Below, one piece after another: positions 8,846-19,884 of a DNA stretch of 64,000 nucleotides (its first letter is position 1; every line of letters begins with the position of its first letter). The notes below the pieces were generated by a model, which saw only the letters and a list, made by a program, of their open reading frames with translations, had not been told where the DNA came from and made no database searches. The position numbers and the translations under genes were made by a program. Source of the DNA: Chara braunii (Eukaryota > Streptophyta > Charophyceae > Charales > Characeae); assembly GCA_003427395.1 (NCBI GenBank), contig BFEA01000039.1, positions 4,032,192 through 4,096,191 on the forward strand. The letters run 5' to 3'.

Positions 8846-11800
8846 TCAGTCCAAGGCAGGACCTTTACCCTTCTGTCGTCTCTCGTAGGCCCGGACTATA
8901 TCGGGAGCTGTCTCTAGAAATTCAGATCTTGTAAACCAGCGGTCGTCTTCCGGTTCTTGGTAACTAAAATGAACCTTGTACTGTTTCTGCGGACGACCCC
9001 TACCTCCAGTTCTGAAGACATGTTCAGCCACTATACCATCGATGTCGTATCTTCCATCCATATCCGGTGGGATCATCGATCTACGGGATGGGAATTGATC
9101 ACTTGTTTGACAAGGTAACAACTTCGATGCATGGAAAACGAGGTAAGTGTGGAGGTGTGCTGGAAGTTCTATGGTATAGGACGGTCCATCTTCGCCGCCC
9201 TTGACTTCTAGAACGGGCCACAACGCTCTATATGTGGGCAGTAACTTCTGCGAGATGTTCTCCTCAGGTGCAAACTCCTTAGAACTGACCAAGACTAAGT
9301 CGCCTACTTGGAACTGTGAAGGGCGACGATGTTTGTTCGCTTGCTCTATCATCTTATGCTGGGCTTTCCTGAGGTTCTCTATAACAGTAGCTAGTTCTTT
9401 CTCGTGCTGTACAGCAAACTCCCTGGTCCCGGGTGGCAACCTGTGAATCTAATCCCGGTTGAGTCCTTCAAAGGGTCTACGGGGTCTAAAGGACTCGTGC
9501 AGTTCGTTGGGAGTGCGACAAGTAGACAGATGCACGCTGTTATTGTACGCACTAGCTACTTTGGGCAACATCTCATCCCAGTTAATCTGATCTGGCCTAA
9601 TGTACATGCGCAGAACTTGCTGAAGGATCTTGTTCATCTGCTCGGTCTGACCGTTAGTCTCCGGATGACGGCCGGACGACATCAACAACTTAGACCCATA
9701 TACTCCCACGAGTTCTTGCCAGTTCTGGCTGGTAAAACGACTATCTCTATCGCTAACTATTGATAGTGGGATTCCATTCTNACTCACCCAACAGTCAAAA
9801 AATCTTTGTATGACTAAATCAGTACGTGCCTCTGAAGGCAAAGGAACAAAAACTGCGTACTTACTAAAACGGTCAACTATGACCATGACTTGGCTCTTGC
9901 CATGCCTACTATTGACTTGAGTGTCCATGAAGTCTATGGACACTGAGTCTCCCGGCTGATCCGGAATGGGCAAGGGTCTGAGAAGACCTAGCGGGGCGCG
10001 CGTAGAACTCTTATTACGCCGACAGACTTTGCAACTGCGAACATACTCTACGTAGTCATTCTTCATTCCTGGCCAGGTATATGCGCGCATCAGATTGGCT
10101 AACGTCTTTTGCCAACCAAAATGACCCTCTGTATCGTGGCATTCTCCCAAAATCAGACTACGGACCTCTTCACTATTGGGAATGCACAGGCGGTCAAAAA
10201 CATTAGTCTTCTCAAAAAGCAACCCTTCGGTAGTGCGGTAGTTCGGTTCAGTCTCTGGGGCTTCTTTGACTTTCTTGAGGAGGTCACTGTAGATAGGGTC
10301 CTGCGCGTAGGCCTCTTTAACCTTCTGCTGCAGATCCTTCCCTATATCAAGGTAATGTACTATTGCCCCAAAGTAATCAGCTCTTCTACTCAGAGCATCC
10401 GCGACTACGTTGTTCTTCCCTTTGACAGGCTTGAGCTCGAAGTCGTACTGATCTATCTCTGCGGCCAACCTAGTAAGCTTAGGTGTCATCTTGGCCTGCG
10501 TCTTTAACCATCGTAACGTTTCATGGTCGGAATAGACTTTGAAGTGCCTCCCAAGCAAGTAGTGCTTCCAGTGGTCTAAGGCTTGCCCAAGAGCGTAGAG
10601 TTCCCTCTCATAGGTGGATGTCGCGACCTTCTCTGAAGGCATTCTAGCGGACATGAACTCTACGGGTCTATACCCATTGCCATCGTCTTGCTGTAATACT
10701 GCGCCTATGCCGTATTGACTCGCATCGGTCGTGACGACAAAGGGCAAGGACGGATTGGCGACTTTAAGGACTGGATACTCTATCAATGCCTGCTTTAACT
10801 TCTTCATGGCAGACGTGCAGTCCTTATCCCACTTCCAGATGGTCTCCTTTCTCAACAATATGCGAAGGGGCGCAGCGATGGTGGAGAAGTTCCTCACGAG
10901 TTTCCGGTAGTAATTAGCTAAGCCCAGGAACGAGCGCAACTCTGTCAGCGTACGTCGCGTGGACCAATCTCTAATCGCTGCGATCTTGCTATCCTCTGGC
11001 TTAACACCGTCTCCGTCTAAGACGTGGCCTAAGTACAAAACCTGGGTTTTCGCCCAATCGCACTTCTTTGCATTGATCTTGAAGTTAGCTTCCCTCAGCT
11101 TCTCCAAGACCTGCCTGAGATGACCCTGATGCTCTTCGAGGGTCCTGCTAAACACTAGAATATCATCTAGATAAACTACAACAAATCTGTCTAACCACGG
11201 CCTAAACAAATCGTTCATACACCGCTGAAAAGTTGTTGGCGCATTGGTTAGTCCAAAGGGCATCACTATAAACTCATAATGCCCGTACCTAGTCCGGAAG
11301 GTTGTCTTATACTGATCATCGGGATGCACTTCTATCTGATGATATCCGGACTTCAAATCTATCTTAGAAAAATACTTCGCCCCCTGCACTCGATCTAAGA
11401 GATCGTCTATCCTAGGCAGTGGCTCAGCATTCTTTACTGTAATAGCATTCAGACCCCTATAGTCTATGCACATCCTCAGCTCTCCCTCTTTCTTAGGAAC
11501 AAAGAGAACGGGCGCTCCAAAAGGAGACGAACTGGGCCTAATCCAACCCTTCTCGAGGAGTTCGTCTAATTGCTTGCGAAGCTCCTCTAACTCCCGCGGG
11601 GACATCCTATACACAGCACCCTTAGGAGTTCTACTACCAGGCTCTATCTCGATACGGTGCTGGATGGGCCACGGCACCGTGCCTGTTGGCGGCTCAGTCA
11701 AATCCTTAAACTCTTCCAACAACTTGGCAATTGCAGGGTCCATCGACCTTTTTTCTGTAGGCTCAATCACCGACCTAACATAGGCGACAAAGACCTGTTC

Positions 11801-12438
11801 CTCCAGTTTCTCCTTCTTTACTAATCTGGCGAATGCAGGCGCACTAAGGCAGCAATGTGCCAGTGGATTCTCTACTCCTGACACGTGAAACAGGCAGGCA
11901 GTCTTAGCCTCGCCTGAAGAACTAGGGAGCCTACACTCGTGCTCCTTCAAATGGAGCGTGGCCCCGGCTGCCTCTCCCCAATCCATTCCCAGGACAATAT
12001 CAAATGGGAGGTTGTCTTCTACGAGAAGAGTCAGGGAGTGGAGGACCTTCTCCACTTTCCCATCTTTCTCTAGGCGGAAATATGCCTGGACTCCCTCTAC
12101 GTAATCCTCTACAACCATGGTACGATTGTCCACGAGGATACTATGGGGTCTGTCAATTTCTGGACTTTAAGTCCCAGCTTCAACTTCTGCAGCGCTTTCT
12201 TACTAATATAGTTGCGGGTGGCCACTGAGTCTACTAGGGCCCCTACTCTACTTCTAAAAATCTCTGTATCTAGTAAGATCAGCTGCCCTTTATTTTCCTT
12301 CTTCATCTTGGCCCAGGCGGGCCTCCTCTCCTTCAACTCTTCGGCTACACATGTGAGGGAGGTGTCTAGAGAGACCCTAATACAAGCAGTCTCTGAGCAG
12401 CTATCTAGACACCGGCCTGCAACCTCTACCATAGGCAC
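8846..12438 (-). pseudogene. pol: LTR-B pol: protease, RT, RNase H, integrase, chromodomain-like tail
   Basis: Reading leftward, the protease segment (12109-12438) carries VDSVATRNYIS, where the catalytic D-S-G has become D-S-V. A one-base deletion near 12140 shifts the frame. A long frame (9449-12133, 894 codons) follows. It holds DIVLGMDWG, an RT with VVYLDDIL at about 11161-11178, and RNase H with TTDASQYGIG near 10715-10740. Its integrase has an HHCC finger (about 10020-10145) and the D, D, E residues in SIDFMD, SDRDSRF and TNGQTEQ. A TAG at 9449-9451, where LTR-D has Gln, cuts off the last 200 codons. These encode the FQVGDLVLV segment and a chromodomain-like QYKVHFSYQEPEDDRWF module. 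One N lies in the integrase (9781). With only these few lesions, RT and integrase cores are otherwise intact. Confidence 0.93.
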
Positions 12439-12512
12439 ATGTGGTGTGGGAGTCTCCAGCCGGCTAGCGCTATGTTCCCCACATGGCCTAATGGTAGGGG
12501 CAGTTGCTACCC

Positions 12513-14549
12513 CTACCGGCGGCTACCTTTTGGCCCTTGAGCAGCCATTCGGGTCTCTCGATACTTAGGACAATATTTGATGATGTGGCCCGGGTCACCG
12601 CAAAAAATGCACTGACCCCGGTCCAATCGTTGTTGCCATAAAGTCTGGTCCAGACCCAAAGGTTCCCAAGGCCTACCCTGTGGTAGCCCCGGGTGCCATC
12701 CTCCTACCCTGTAGGGAGACCTATTCCTAGGGCGGTTTTGCGGGGGACCTTGACCCCTGCCTCCCACTTGGCGGTTTCCTCCTCTGCCGCCAACCCCCTG
12801 ATCGCCCTGAAACCGGCTCCCTGAGGCCTGACCCCCTTAGCCCTGGCCTCGTCCTCCTTGCGGCCTCCCTCCAGCCGCGACAGCAGCGTAGGTCCTCCCC
12901 TGGCCCACACCGCTGTCCTCCTCTTCTAACCCCCACTCAATCTGATCGTAGGGGATCTCGTCCACACTACCCTCATCTAAGGTTAGGACAAGGCTGTCCT
13001 TGGTCTTTACCTGCCCTGAGATAGTGCGACCTTTCCATTGCTTCCCTCTGTCTAAGTCCTTGTGCCAGAAGGTGGAGACTGACATGGACTTGGCCTCAAA
13101 GGTCACTACCTCACGACTAAGAGAATCGTATGTAGTGGCAGGGTCTTCGCTCTTTGCGAAGAAATGCCCTCGAAGGGCTTCGGGTATCGCCCGATAGAAG
13201 AGGCCGACCAACTGGGTGTCCGTAACCCCATAGTCAGGGACAGCCACTAACTCATCCATTGTACTCTTAAGGGCCCTGACACTTTTCCACTTACGAGAAT
13301 GGATCGTCTGCAGCCTATCTGAGGCTTTAACACTGCGAGCGACATCAGCAAATCGCTCGCGCAGCAATTTCAGGAATTCGGTGAGGGACGTGAACGAGGA
13401 GTACGCAACGGGATCGTCACTACAGTTGGCAGCGCGGACTAGGGACCTTGCAAAACTGGCGGCCTCATCTCTCAGCGCGTGGATCGCAATTAGCACTTGC
13501 TGATCCGGGGAGACCTGTTGCAAGTGCACATAGGTCTTAACGTTGGCTTCCCAGTTGTCAAAGTTCTCTTCCCTTTTCCCACTGTAGGAATCAGGGAATT
13601 TAACCTTGACCGGTTCCCGACGAGGAGGACGAGCTTCCTCCTCCTTGGGGGTCGCCGCCTTGACGCCCTCAATGGCGCCAGCGCAGAACCGCTCAGTCTT
13701 GTCGAGGCGATGGCCCACCTCAGTGCCTATAGCGCCTACCAACTCTCGAGCAAAGTCCCGGAATCCCAAATTTATCGAACACACAGCTATGTGTTGACTC
13801 CTGCTAAAGTCATATTGCTCCGCCTGAATTCGTGTCAGGCGTGCAACATTTCGAGCTATGACTCGCATTTGAGCTGGGAGTTCGGTCTGGGCGGCTAGTT
13901 GCTCTTCTATATTTTTTACCTCCTCTAATTCTTCTGCCGCCTCCGCTGCCTCTTCCACTCTCCTCTTCTTCTCCCTCATCACTGCCAACTTCCATTCCAT
14001 CCTCTTTTCATCTTCCATCGCCTGCCGCTTCACAACATCTTTTTCTGCTTCCCAAGCTCTCATAGCGGCTTCCTGATCGTCCTTAGAGATATACATCGCC
14101 ACCTCTTCTTCTTCGCCCAGGGATAAGTTGGCGACCCACTCTGAGATTCGCTTCTCCATCTCCTCATCCCTGCTGCCACTATACTGCCCCTTCTTCCTTT
14201 GTAGTGGCGTTTCATCTTCTTCCTCCTCTTCCACCTCTTTCAACTTCTCTTCCTCTTCTTTCTGTATCCTCTTCTTCTCTCTGGCCATCTCTTCTTCTAT
14301 CTTCTTCAATTTGGCCGCCTGCTCCTCCTTCAAGGCCTTCTTTTTGGCCTCCTTCTTCGCCTGCCTCTCCTGCAGAATAGCGACTATCTTCGCCTCCTCC
14401 TCCTTCGTGTATGGCTTGGTGGAGGCACCACCCCGGGTATCTACTCTACACGTGAAGGTGTGCCAGAACCCCAGAGGAAAGAGGAGACGCCAGAGGGTCC
14501 CCCAGAGGGAGAACCCCACAAGCAACCCATACATCGGATAGTCGTCCAT
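12513..14549 (-). pseudogene. gag: LTR-B gag, one premature stop
   Basis: Starts at ATG 14549 (MDDYPMYGLL...) and ends after KGSRR at 12513, 678 codons. Residues about 8-31 are strongly hydrophobic. Next come a Lys/Glu-rich coiled-coil region (to about residue 220) and the capsid-like domain (about 300-480, with NFDNWEANVKTYVHLQ and FLKLLRERFADV). A Gly/Arg-rich tail follows, then a perfect CCHC knuckle C-IF-C-GDPG-H-IIKY-C near 12600. TAA at 12837-12839, probably from CAA, separates capsid from knuckle. Pol lies in the -1 frame, as in LTR-D. The ORF is otherwise unbroken. Confidence 0.92.
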
Positions 14550-14671
14550 CGTGATGTCAGGTGCACGACAAGAGTCACCACTTAGACCTACCCGGACACA
14601 CAGACCTACTGACTGACTCTCTAAGATCCACTACTCACAACTACTCTAAGCCTGTCACTACTGAACTAACA

Positions 14672-14751
14672 GCTGATCAGGAGGCATTTAAGGAGATCCC
14701 CCAAACTCCGCAAGAATTCTTTAACGTCGCAGTCAGGACGACGTGATCAGC
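14672..14751 (-). ncRNA. Conserved leader stem-loop motif (candidate packaging or dimer signal)
   Basis: GCTGATCA (14672-14679) and TGATCAGC (14744-14751) close an 80-bp unit. An inner hairpin ACGTCG/CGACGT (about 14724-14746) sits just inside, and GGAGGCATTTAAGGAGATCC fills the loop. The same unit lies between LTR and gag in LTR-C, D and E. Conservation outside coding sequence plus pairing suggests an RNA element. Packaging is a guess from position. Confidence 0.6.
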
Positions 14752-15295
14752 GTAGTTCTTCCTGGCGATTTCAGCCCACAACTCAGCCGTTCCAGCCTAC
14801 TGTGCCACACCGAGCAGCCCGCCGGTCGGTACCGGTCCTTGGAGGGGTTCGTATCCCTCGGGACAGTCGAGTCGTCAGACACAGATCATCAGCCGTAGTA
14901 GGTCCGGTAGGGGAGTGGTTCAACCAGGCCTCAACACTTAAAGACGGCCTTCGTTTCAGCCCACAGCTCGGAGTTCGGACCCTCTACACTGAACCTGAGT
15001 AGACCTGCCGGACAGTACCGGTCATTCGGCTTGACGAGTTGTTTAACGAGCGCTCGCCGCTCATGCCCAGGTCTTCAGATGCCAGAGTAGAGATTAGTCC
15101 TACTAAGTCTCGTGCAGGTTTGGCAGCAAGGCCCTATCCTTCATCCACAGAGAGCTATCACCTAGGACAGAAGAGACTCAATGCAGAAAGGAAAGACAGA
15201 CAGACTCAACTTCAGCAAGTACCGTGGGGTAAGTGCACATCCACAGGGTAAGGGGATAGGCTAAGGGCTCAGCAAGATATCACCAGCTCCAGCTT

Positions 15296-15414
15296 GGTCA
15301 AAATCTTGGTCAGCAGCTCCGGTCAACGCCTTGGTCAACGCGGGCAACCCTCAGTCAACGCTTGGTCAACACCTGGTCAACCCTTGGTCAACCCTCTGGT
15401 CAACGCCCGGTCAA
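15296..15414 (-). repeat. TTGACC (W-box) array in the LTR-B leader
   Basis: Eight GGTCAA and one AGTCAA occur in 119 bp, spaced mostly 10-14 bp. On the element's sense strand they read TTGACC/TTGACT, the WRKY-factor W-box. The copies sit in a loose tandem repeat of about 12 bp (TTGGTCAACGCC-like). LTR-D has a matching array at 53566-53667. Confidence 0.75.
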
Positions 15415-15717
15415 CCCCTCACCTCGGCTATGGCTGCCGGCACCATCACCTTCGTCACCCTCGCCGCTTACTTCCCCTTCCTTCACTCTTCTCCTTCTTC
15501 ACTTTCTCTGTTTTTTATTTTTTTTTATTTTGCTCACACCCGGCTATGTCCTCCTTCCACACTCTTCTTCTCTCTCCTTAGTCCCTCCTTCTCTGTCCTC
15601 CCTATCTCTCTCCTTCGGTGCCCAATGATGAAGCTCCGCGGCTATGGCCGCTCTCTTCCTCCCCCGTCCGACAGCGCAGCTCGCCTCACGGGTAAGTGAC
15701 AACCAACCTTGGATCGC

Positions 15718-15718
<1 letters not shown>

Positions 15719-15766
<48 letters not shown>

Positions 15767-15969
15767 NNNNNNNNNNNNNNNNNNNNNNNNNNNNNNNNNN
15801 NNNNNNNNNNNNNNNNNNNNNNNNNNNNNNNNNNNNNNNNNNNNNNNNNNNNNNNNNNNNNNNNNNNNNNNNNNNNNNNNNNNNNNNNNNNNNNNNNNNN
15901 NNNNNNNNNNNNNNNNNNNNNNNNNNNNNNNNNNNNNNNNNNNNNNNNNNNNNNNNNNNNNNNNNNNNN

Positions 15970-16051
<82 letters not shown>
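15719..16051. repeat. (CT)n microsatellite with assembly gap
   Basis: CT dinucleotides from about 15719 to 16051, interrupted by 203 Ns at 15767-15969. The flanking repeat suggests the gap is unresolved (CT)n, so its true length is unknown. Confidence 0.95.
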
Positions 16052-16054
<3 letters not shown>

Positions 16055-16208
16055 CAGTCTTCTTCTTCGTCGTGGTCTTCTTGTTGCAGGTGCGCGGCGG
16101 CTTCTTCTACCTCGAGGTCCGCTATGGCGGACTGCCTTCTCCAGCGGCCACTTCAGCTATGGGGCATCGGCCCAGCACACGACGACGCGCGCGGAACAGC
16201 GGGTACCA

Positions 16209-16220
16209 GCTCCGATACCA
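16209..16220 (-). other. LTR-B primer binding site
   Basis: GCTCCGATACCA on the plus strand reads TGGTATCGGAGC on the element strand. It is one base from the plant initiator-Met primer site and is separated from the 5' LTR by a single base. Confidence 0.8.
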
Positions 16221-16221
16221 G

Positions 16222-17109
16222 TGCAACAGACTCAACTTATTCACACTTTGCATGCACGTGAACAGCAGAACGACAAACTGGCGACATGCACCCACACAAT
16301 ACACAGAGATATGTCCCCCAGGTAAGTTCGCTTCCACTGGCTATGGCGACTGAGCGCCCACACAACTCACTGTTCACACTCTGGATCACCATGGTTGTCC
16401 CACACGCAACACTCTGTAACCACACGCAACACACACACACACACTACCGCTATGGCAGCGCTAGCTGCCACTACCCTAGCGCTATACTACACTCCTCTGC
16501 CCACTTCGTCTTCGGGCACCCTGCAGACCTCCTCGCACAAGCTGTTGAGGCAGCGCTTCCGCATGGCTTCCGCAGGAATGAATGAATGGTTGGGCGCAGG
16601 CTCTTGATTTATACTCCTACGCTGCGTTGGTCTGCCCTGTACCCCTTGGCCCACGATGTGCACAGTCCCAGACGGTACTTGCTTGACTGGACCGGACTGG
16701 GCTAACTGGGACTGCTGACCGTACTAGGTGGACTACCACCACTTGACCACTTGCCTCTGCTGAACGCAAGCTAACTCCGAAAGGCCACTTCTAGAAGTCT
16801 CTAACTTGGCCTTTCGGTACTGTAGCAGCTACGACTTTGCCCTTTCAGGTAAGTAGCGGCTACGACCTTGACTCTTCAAACAACCTACAGCTACGACCTC
16901 TGAACTGTTTAGACTCCTACCCTACAAGTCTACAGTTCGAATCCCTCCTACCCTATGACCTACGAAAGTCTACCCACCACTGGCGATCCTACAGGTCGCA
17001 GGTTCAAATCTACAGGTGGACATCAATACTGTACACAGGTAAGATAAGGAACTTGGGATCGAGCCCTAGGATCTGCACTCGCTACTGCGAACTGGTGAAT
17101 ACCGTTTCA
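16222..17109 (-). repeat. LTR-B 5' LTR, 888 bp
   Basis: Partner of 7919-8807, bounded by the primer site on the left and the TTAC duplication on the right. It carries the TATA box at 16607-16613 and the U3 hairpin at 16777-16817. Most of the 21 differences from the other LTR are transitions. Confidence 0.94.
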
Positions 17110-17113
17110 TTAC

Positions 17114-17402
17114 ATCCTTAGATGGAAAACCCCCTTAATGAACTTCAGACTGCATACTACCTCAGATTGAAACGTGTAAGCAGTGAGTTTTTTCTAGCAA
17201 GCCTGTCAAGCTCTAGGGCAAGCAAGACTAAGCACTGCAAATGGGGTGCTAAAAGAAAGAAAGAAAAGAAAGCATTGCACTTTGCCATATTAGTGCTATC
17301 CTCTATTGCCTAAGAAGAGGGTTGAGGTGACATCAGACTGGTTGTGCTAGGCTGCTTGGTGTGTTTCCCCAGCGCTATCGACCTACCGCTATTGTGCTGT
17401 CC
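17114..17402. other. Short spacer between LTR-B and LTR-C
   Basis: About 290 bp outside both target duplications. No gene, RNA or repeat recognised apart from an AAAGAAAG purine run near 17250-17275. Confidence 0.6.
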
Positions 17403-17406
17403 CGAA

Positions 17407-18296
17407 CGCAAGGAAAATGAGCCATAGCGAGATGACAATGTCCAGAATGCACAATCACATTGAAGGCCAGATAGTATCATAGTGTCCAGAAAGCAGAAAT
17501 GCACCAATATAACACCAATGAAGATCGGTAACACTCAAAACCAATGTCAATGAGAGCTTGCTCTCGCGACCACCAATGTGAGTGTCCACGCCCTATCTCC
17601 CTACTTGGCGCTTGGCGCCCAGCCTAATTCCTAACAGCTACAGTCTGCCTACTAGCTGACAATGCAACTGTTGACGTCAGCAGCTCACAAAGTACTTGAT
17701 TATGTCGCCCAATGCAGACCATCGCCAATACCAGGTATGTGCCCTCACATCATCATCATCATCCTCCTTCTCTCTCTCCCCTGACTTACTCCCACTGCAC
17801 GACCGCACGCGCTAGCACCTTGCCTCTCAGCGCCAGCAGCAGCCCACGAGCATCCGCTCCATCAGCGCTGCCGCCAGCATGCAAGTGCTGAATGCCCCTC
17901 CAGGCAGCGAGCTCTTTCGTATATGGAAAGAGCCTGCCTGCCTTCGCAGCCTGGCTGGCCTGGGCCTGGGCCCAGAAGCTTCCGGTAGGCCCCAGGATGC
18001 TGCGCCTCTGGTGCAGCTACTGGGCCTTGTTCGGTTGGGCCTCCCAACTGTCTGTGTATGAGGCTGCGAATCTCGCCCAGGGCCTGCACTTTCGGAAAAG
18101 CTTCGAAGGCCGAGGAATTTTCCTCACTGCTCGGCCTGTGTTTCCTTCAACCAACTGGCGCGACGAAACTGCCTAGACCCCAAATACGAAATTGACAGTC
18201 GAGGGCTTCTCGTGATTTATTAGGACCGCCTTCACTTATGACGGGTGCAGGTGCAACAGGGGCCCCTTAGGCCTGTTGAGGACCTAGACCCTCGCA
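17407..18296 (-). repeat. LTR-C 3' LTR, 890 bp, internally deleted
   Basis: Runs from CGCAAGGAAAATGAG to GACCCTCGCA on the plus strand. The promoter palindrome is at 17911-17933. A (CAT)n run near 17748 is followed by the 99-bp deletion relative to the right LTR. Confidence 0.92.
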
Positions 18297-18311
18297 TTCC
18301 CTCCTCCTTTA
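18297..18311 (-). other. LTR-C polypurine tract
   Basis: The complement of TTCCCTCCTCCTTTA is the purine run TAAAGGAGGAGGGAA, directly before the 3' LTR start in element orientation. Confidence 0.85.
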
Positions 18312-18335
18312 CTTCGATAGTCCTCTGAGAAGTTC

Positions 18336-19884
18336 TTATGTAACAGGCTGCTTCCCTTTCAGAGCAGTCTTCATTAATTCCTCTCTTGTGAACCACCGGT
18401 CTTCTTGAGGATCAATGTGATGTCTGAACCACACTCGGTATTGCATCTGTGGCTTTGGCGGTCGACCCCTTCCTAGAGGTTTGGGTACAGGCATCAGCTT
18501 GTGCTCGATGATATCGTTAATGTCCACGTGTCCATCCATGGGTGGGGGAAGCATTGATCTTCTTGAGGGAAACTGATCAGTGTCAACGAAAGGTGCCAAC
18601 TTGGATGCATGGAAAACAAGGTAAGTACGTAAGTGTGCAGGAATGCGAACCACATATGATGGTCCATCTGGTTGATCCCTTGCAATGTCTAAGATCTCCC
18701 AGGGCCCAAAATACTGGGGCATTAGTTTGCGTGAAATCCCAACTCTTGACCTAGTTCAGATGATTTTACCCAGACTCGTTCACCTACCGGAAAGTTAGAC
18801 TGTCGTTTGTGCCTGTTCTCAAATGCAATCATGGCATCTTGAGCTTTCTTAATGTGCTCTACAGCCTATTGCAGCATCTGTTCGTATTTGACAGCGAACT
18901 CTAGGCTGCCAGGTGATGCATTTTGCTACTGTTCAGGTAATAGAAAGTCCAGTGCTGATCTGGGCTTCCAACCAAGATGTAATTGGTTGGGAGTCATACC
19001 AGTAGTGCTATGCACAACGTTATTGTACAGGCTGGCGACGAGAGGCAACTTCTCGTCCCAGTCATCCTGACTTGGCTTGATGTAATGCCGAAGCAGGTGA
19101 TGTACTACACGGTTCATCTGTTCAGCCTGGCTGTTTGACTCAGGGTGGTTCCCTGATGTCATTTGGAGCCGGGTGCCCATCTGTGGGGTTGTGCTTTGCC
19201 ACAGTTCGCTGATGAATCTCACGTCCCTGTCACTAACTATAGACGTAGGTAGACCGAAGTCACGTACCCAGTTATTCATGAAGAGATTGATGATGTGGTC
19301 AGTTCTGGCTGTCTCGGGCATAGCAATTAGCCTTCCATATTTAGTAAATCTATCCACAATAACAAATATATGCCTTTTTCCACTCTTGCTGGTCACGAGA
19401 GTATCCATGAAATCCATGGACACACTTTGCCCAGGTCCAGCAGGAATAGGCAGGGGTTTAATCAATCCCAAAGGTGCATGCGTCCTTGGTTTGTCATGTT
19501 GACAAACTTGGCAGGTCTCTACATATCTCTTTGCATCCTGCATCATTGTGGGCCACCAAAACTTCTGCACTAGGTTAGCTGATGTCTTTCTATAGCCAAA
19601 ATGACCAGTTGCACCATGACATTCCCCTAAAAATAAACTACGCAAAGACTCACTATTAGGAACACACAGTCATTTATTCCCTGCATTTTCAAGAAACAGC
19701 AAGCCGTCAACCATCATAAATTCGTCAGAAGTTACTTTATCCTTCTCTTTGAACTTACGGATGATCTTAGACATAACGGAATCTTGCTGATAGGCTTCCA
19801 CGAAAGATCGAGTTAGATCGTTAGATATGCCAAATCCAGTTACTAGTGTGTCCACGTAGTCTGCCCGATGTGATAGTGCATCAG
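18336..19884 (-). pseudogene. pol: LTR-C pol, integrase and C-terminal tail
   Basis: Integrase frame 18926-19645 holds the zinc finger (GHFGYRKTSANLVQKFWW, CQVCQ) and D, D, E in SMDFMDTL, SDRDVRF and ESNSQAEQ. A stop near 19670 and a frameshift near 19885 separate it from RNase H. Downstream, stops at about 18926 and 18890 and a shift near 18722 break the tail. The tail includes FPVGERVWV and a chromodomain-like MQYRVWFRHHIDPQEDRWFT segment ending at 18336. Confidence 0.9.

Larger units (their letters stand above)
14550..16208 (-). other. LTR-B untranslated leader
   Basis: About 1.65 kb between the primer site and gag, with no protein-coding support. It holds the conserved folded motif (14672-14751), a TTGACC array (15296-15414), CT-rich tracts and a (CT)n run with an N gap (15719-16051). 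LTR-D has the same order of parts. Other open frames are low-complexity or lie antisense. Confidence 0.75.
7919..17109 (-). mobile_element. LTR-B: complete Ty3/gypsy retrotransposon
   Basis: Near-identical direct repeats 7919-8807 and 16222-17109 flank gag and pol read on the minus strand. The ends are TG...CA. TTAC (7915-7918 and 17110-17113) is a 4-bp target duplication. The two LTRs differ by about 21 substitutions and one indel over 888 bp, or about 2.4 percent, so the insertion is fairly recent. Coding damage is light: one stop each in gag and the 3' part of pol, one frameshift between protease and RT, and a mutated protease active site. The 203-N gap in the leader leaves the exact length uncertain. 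Confidence 0.95.
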
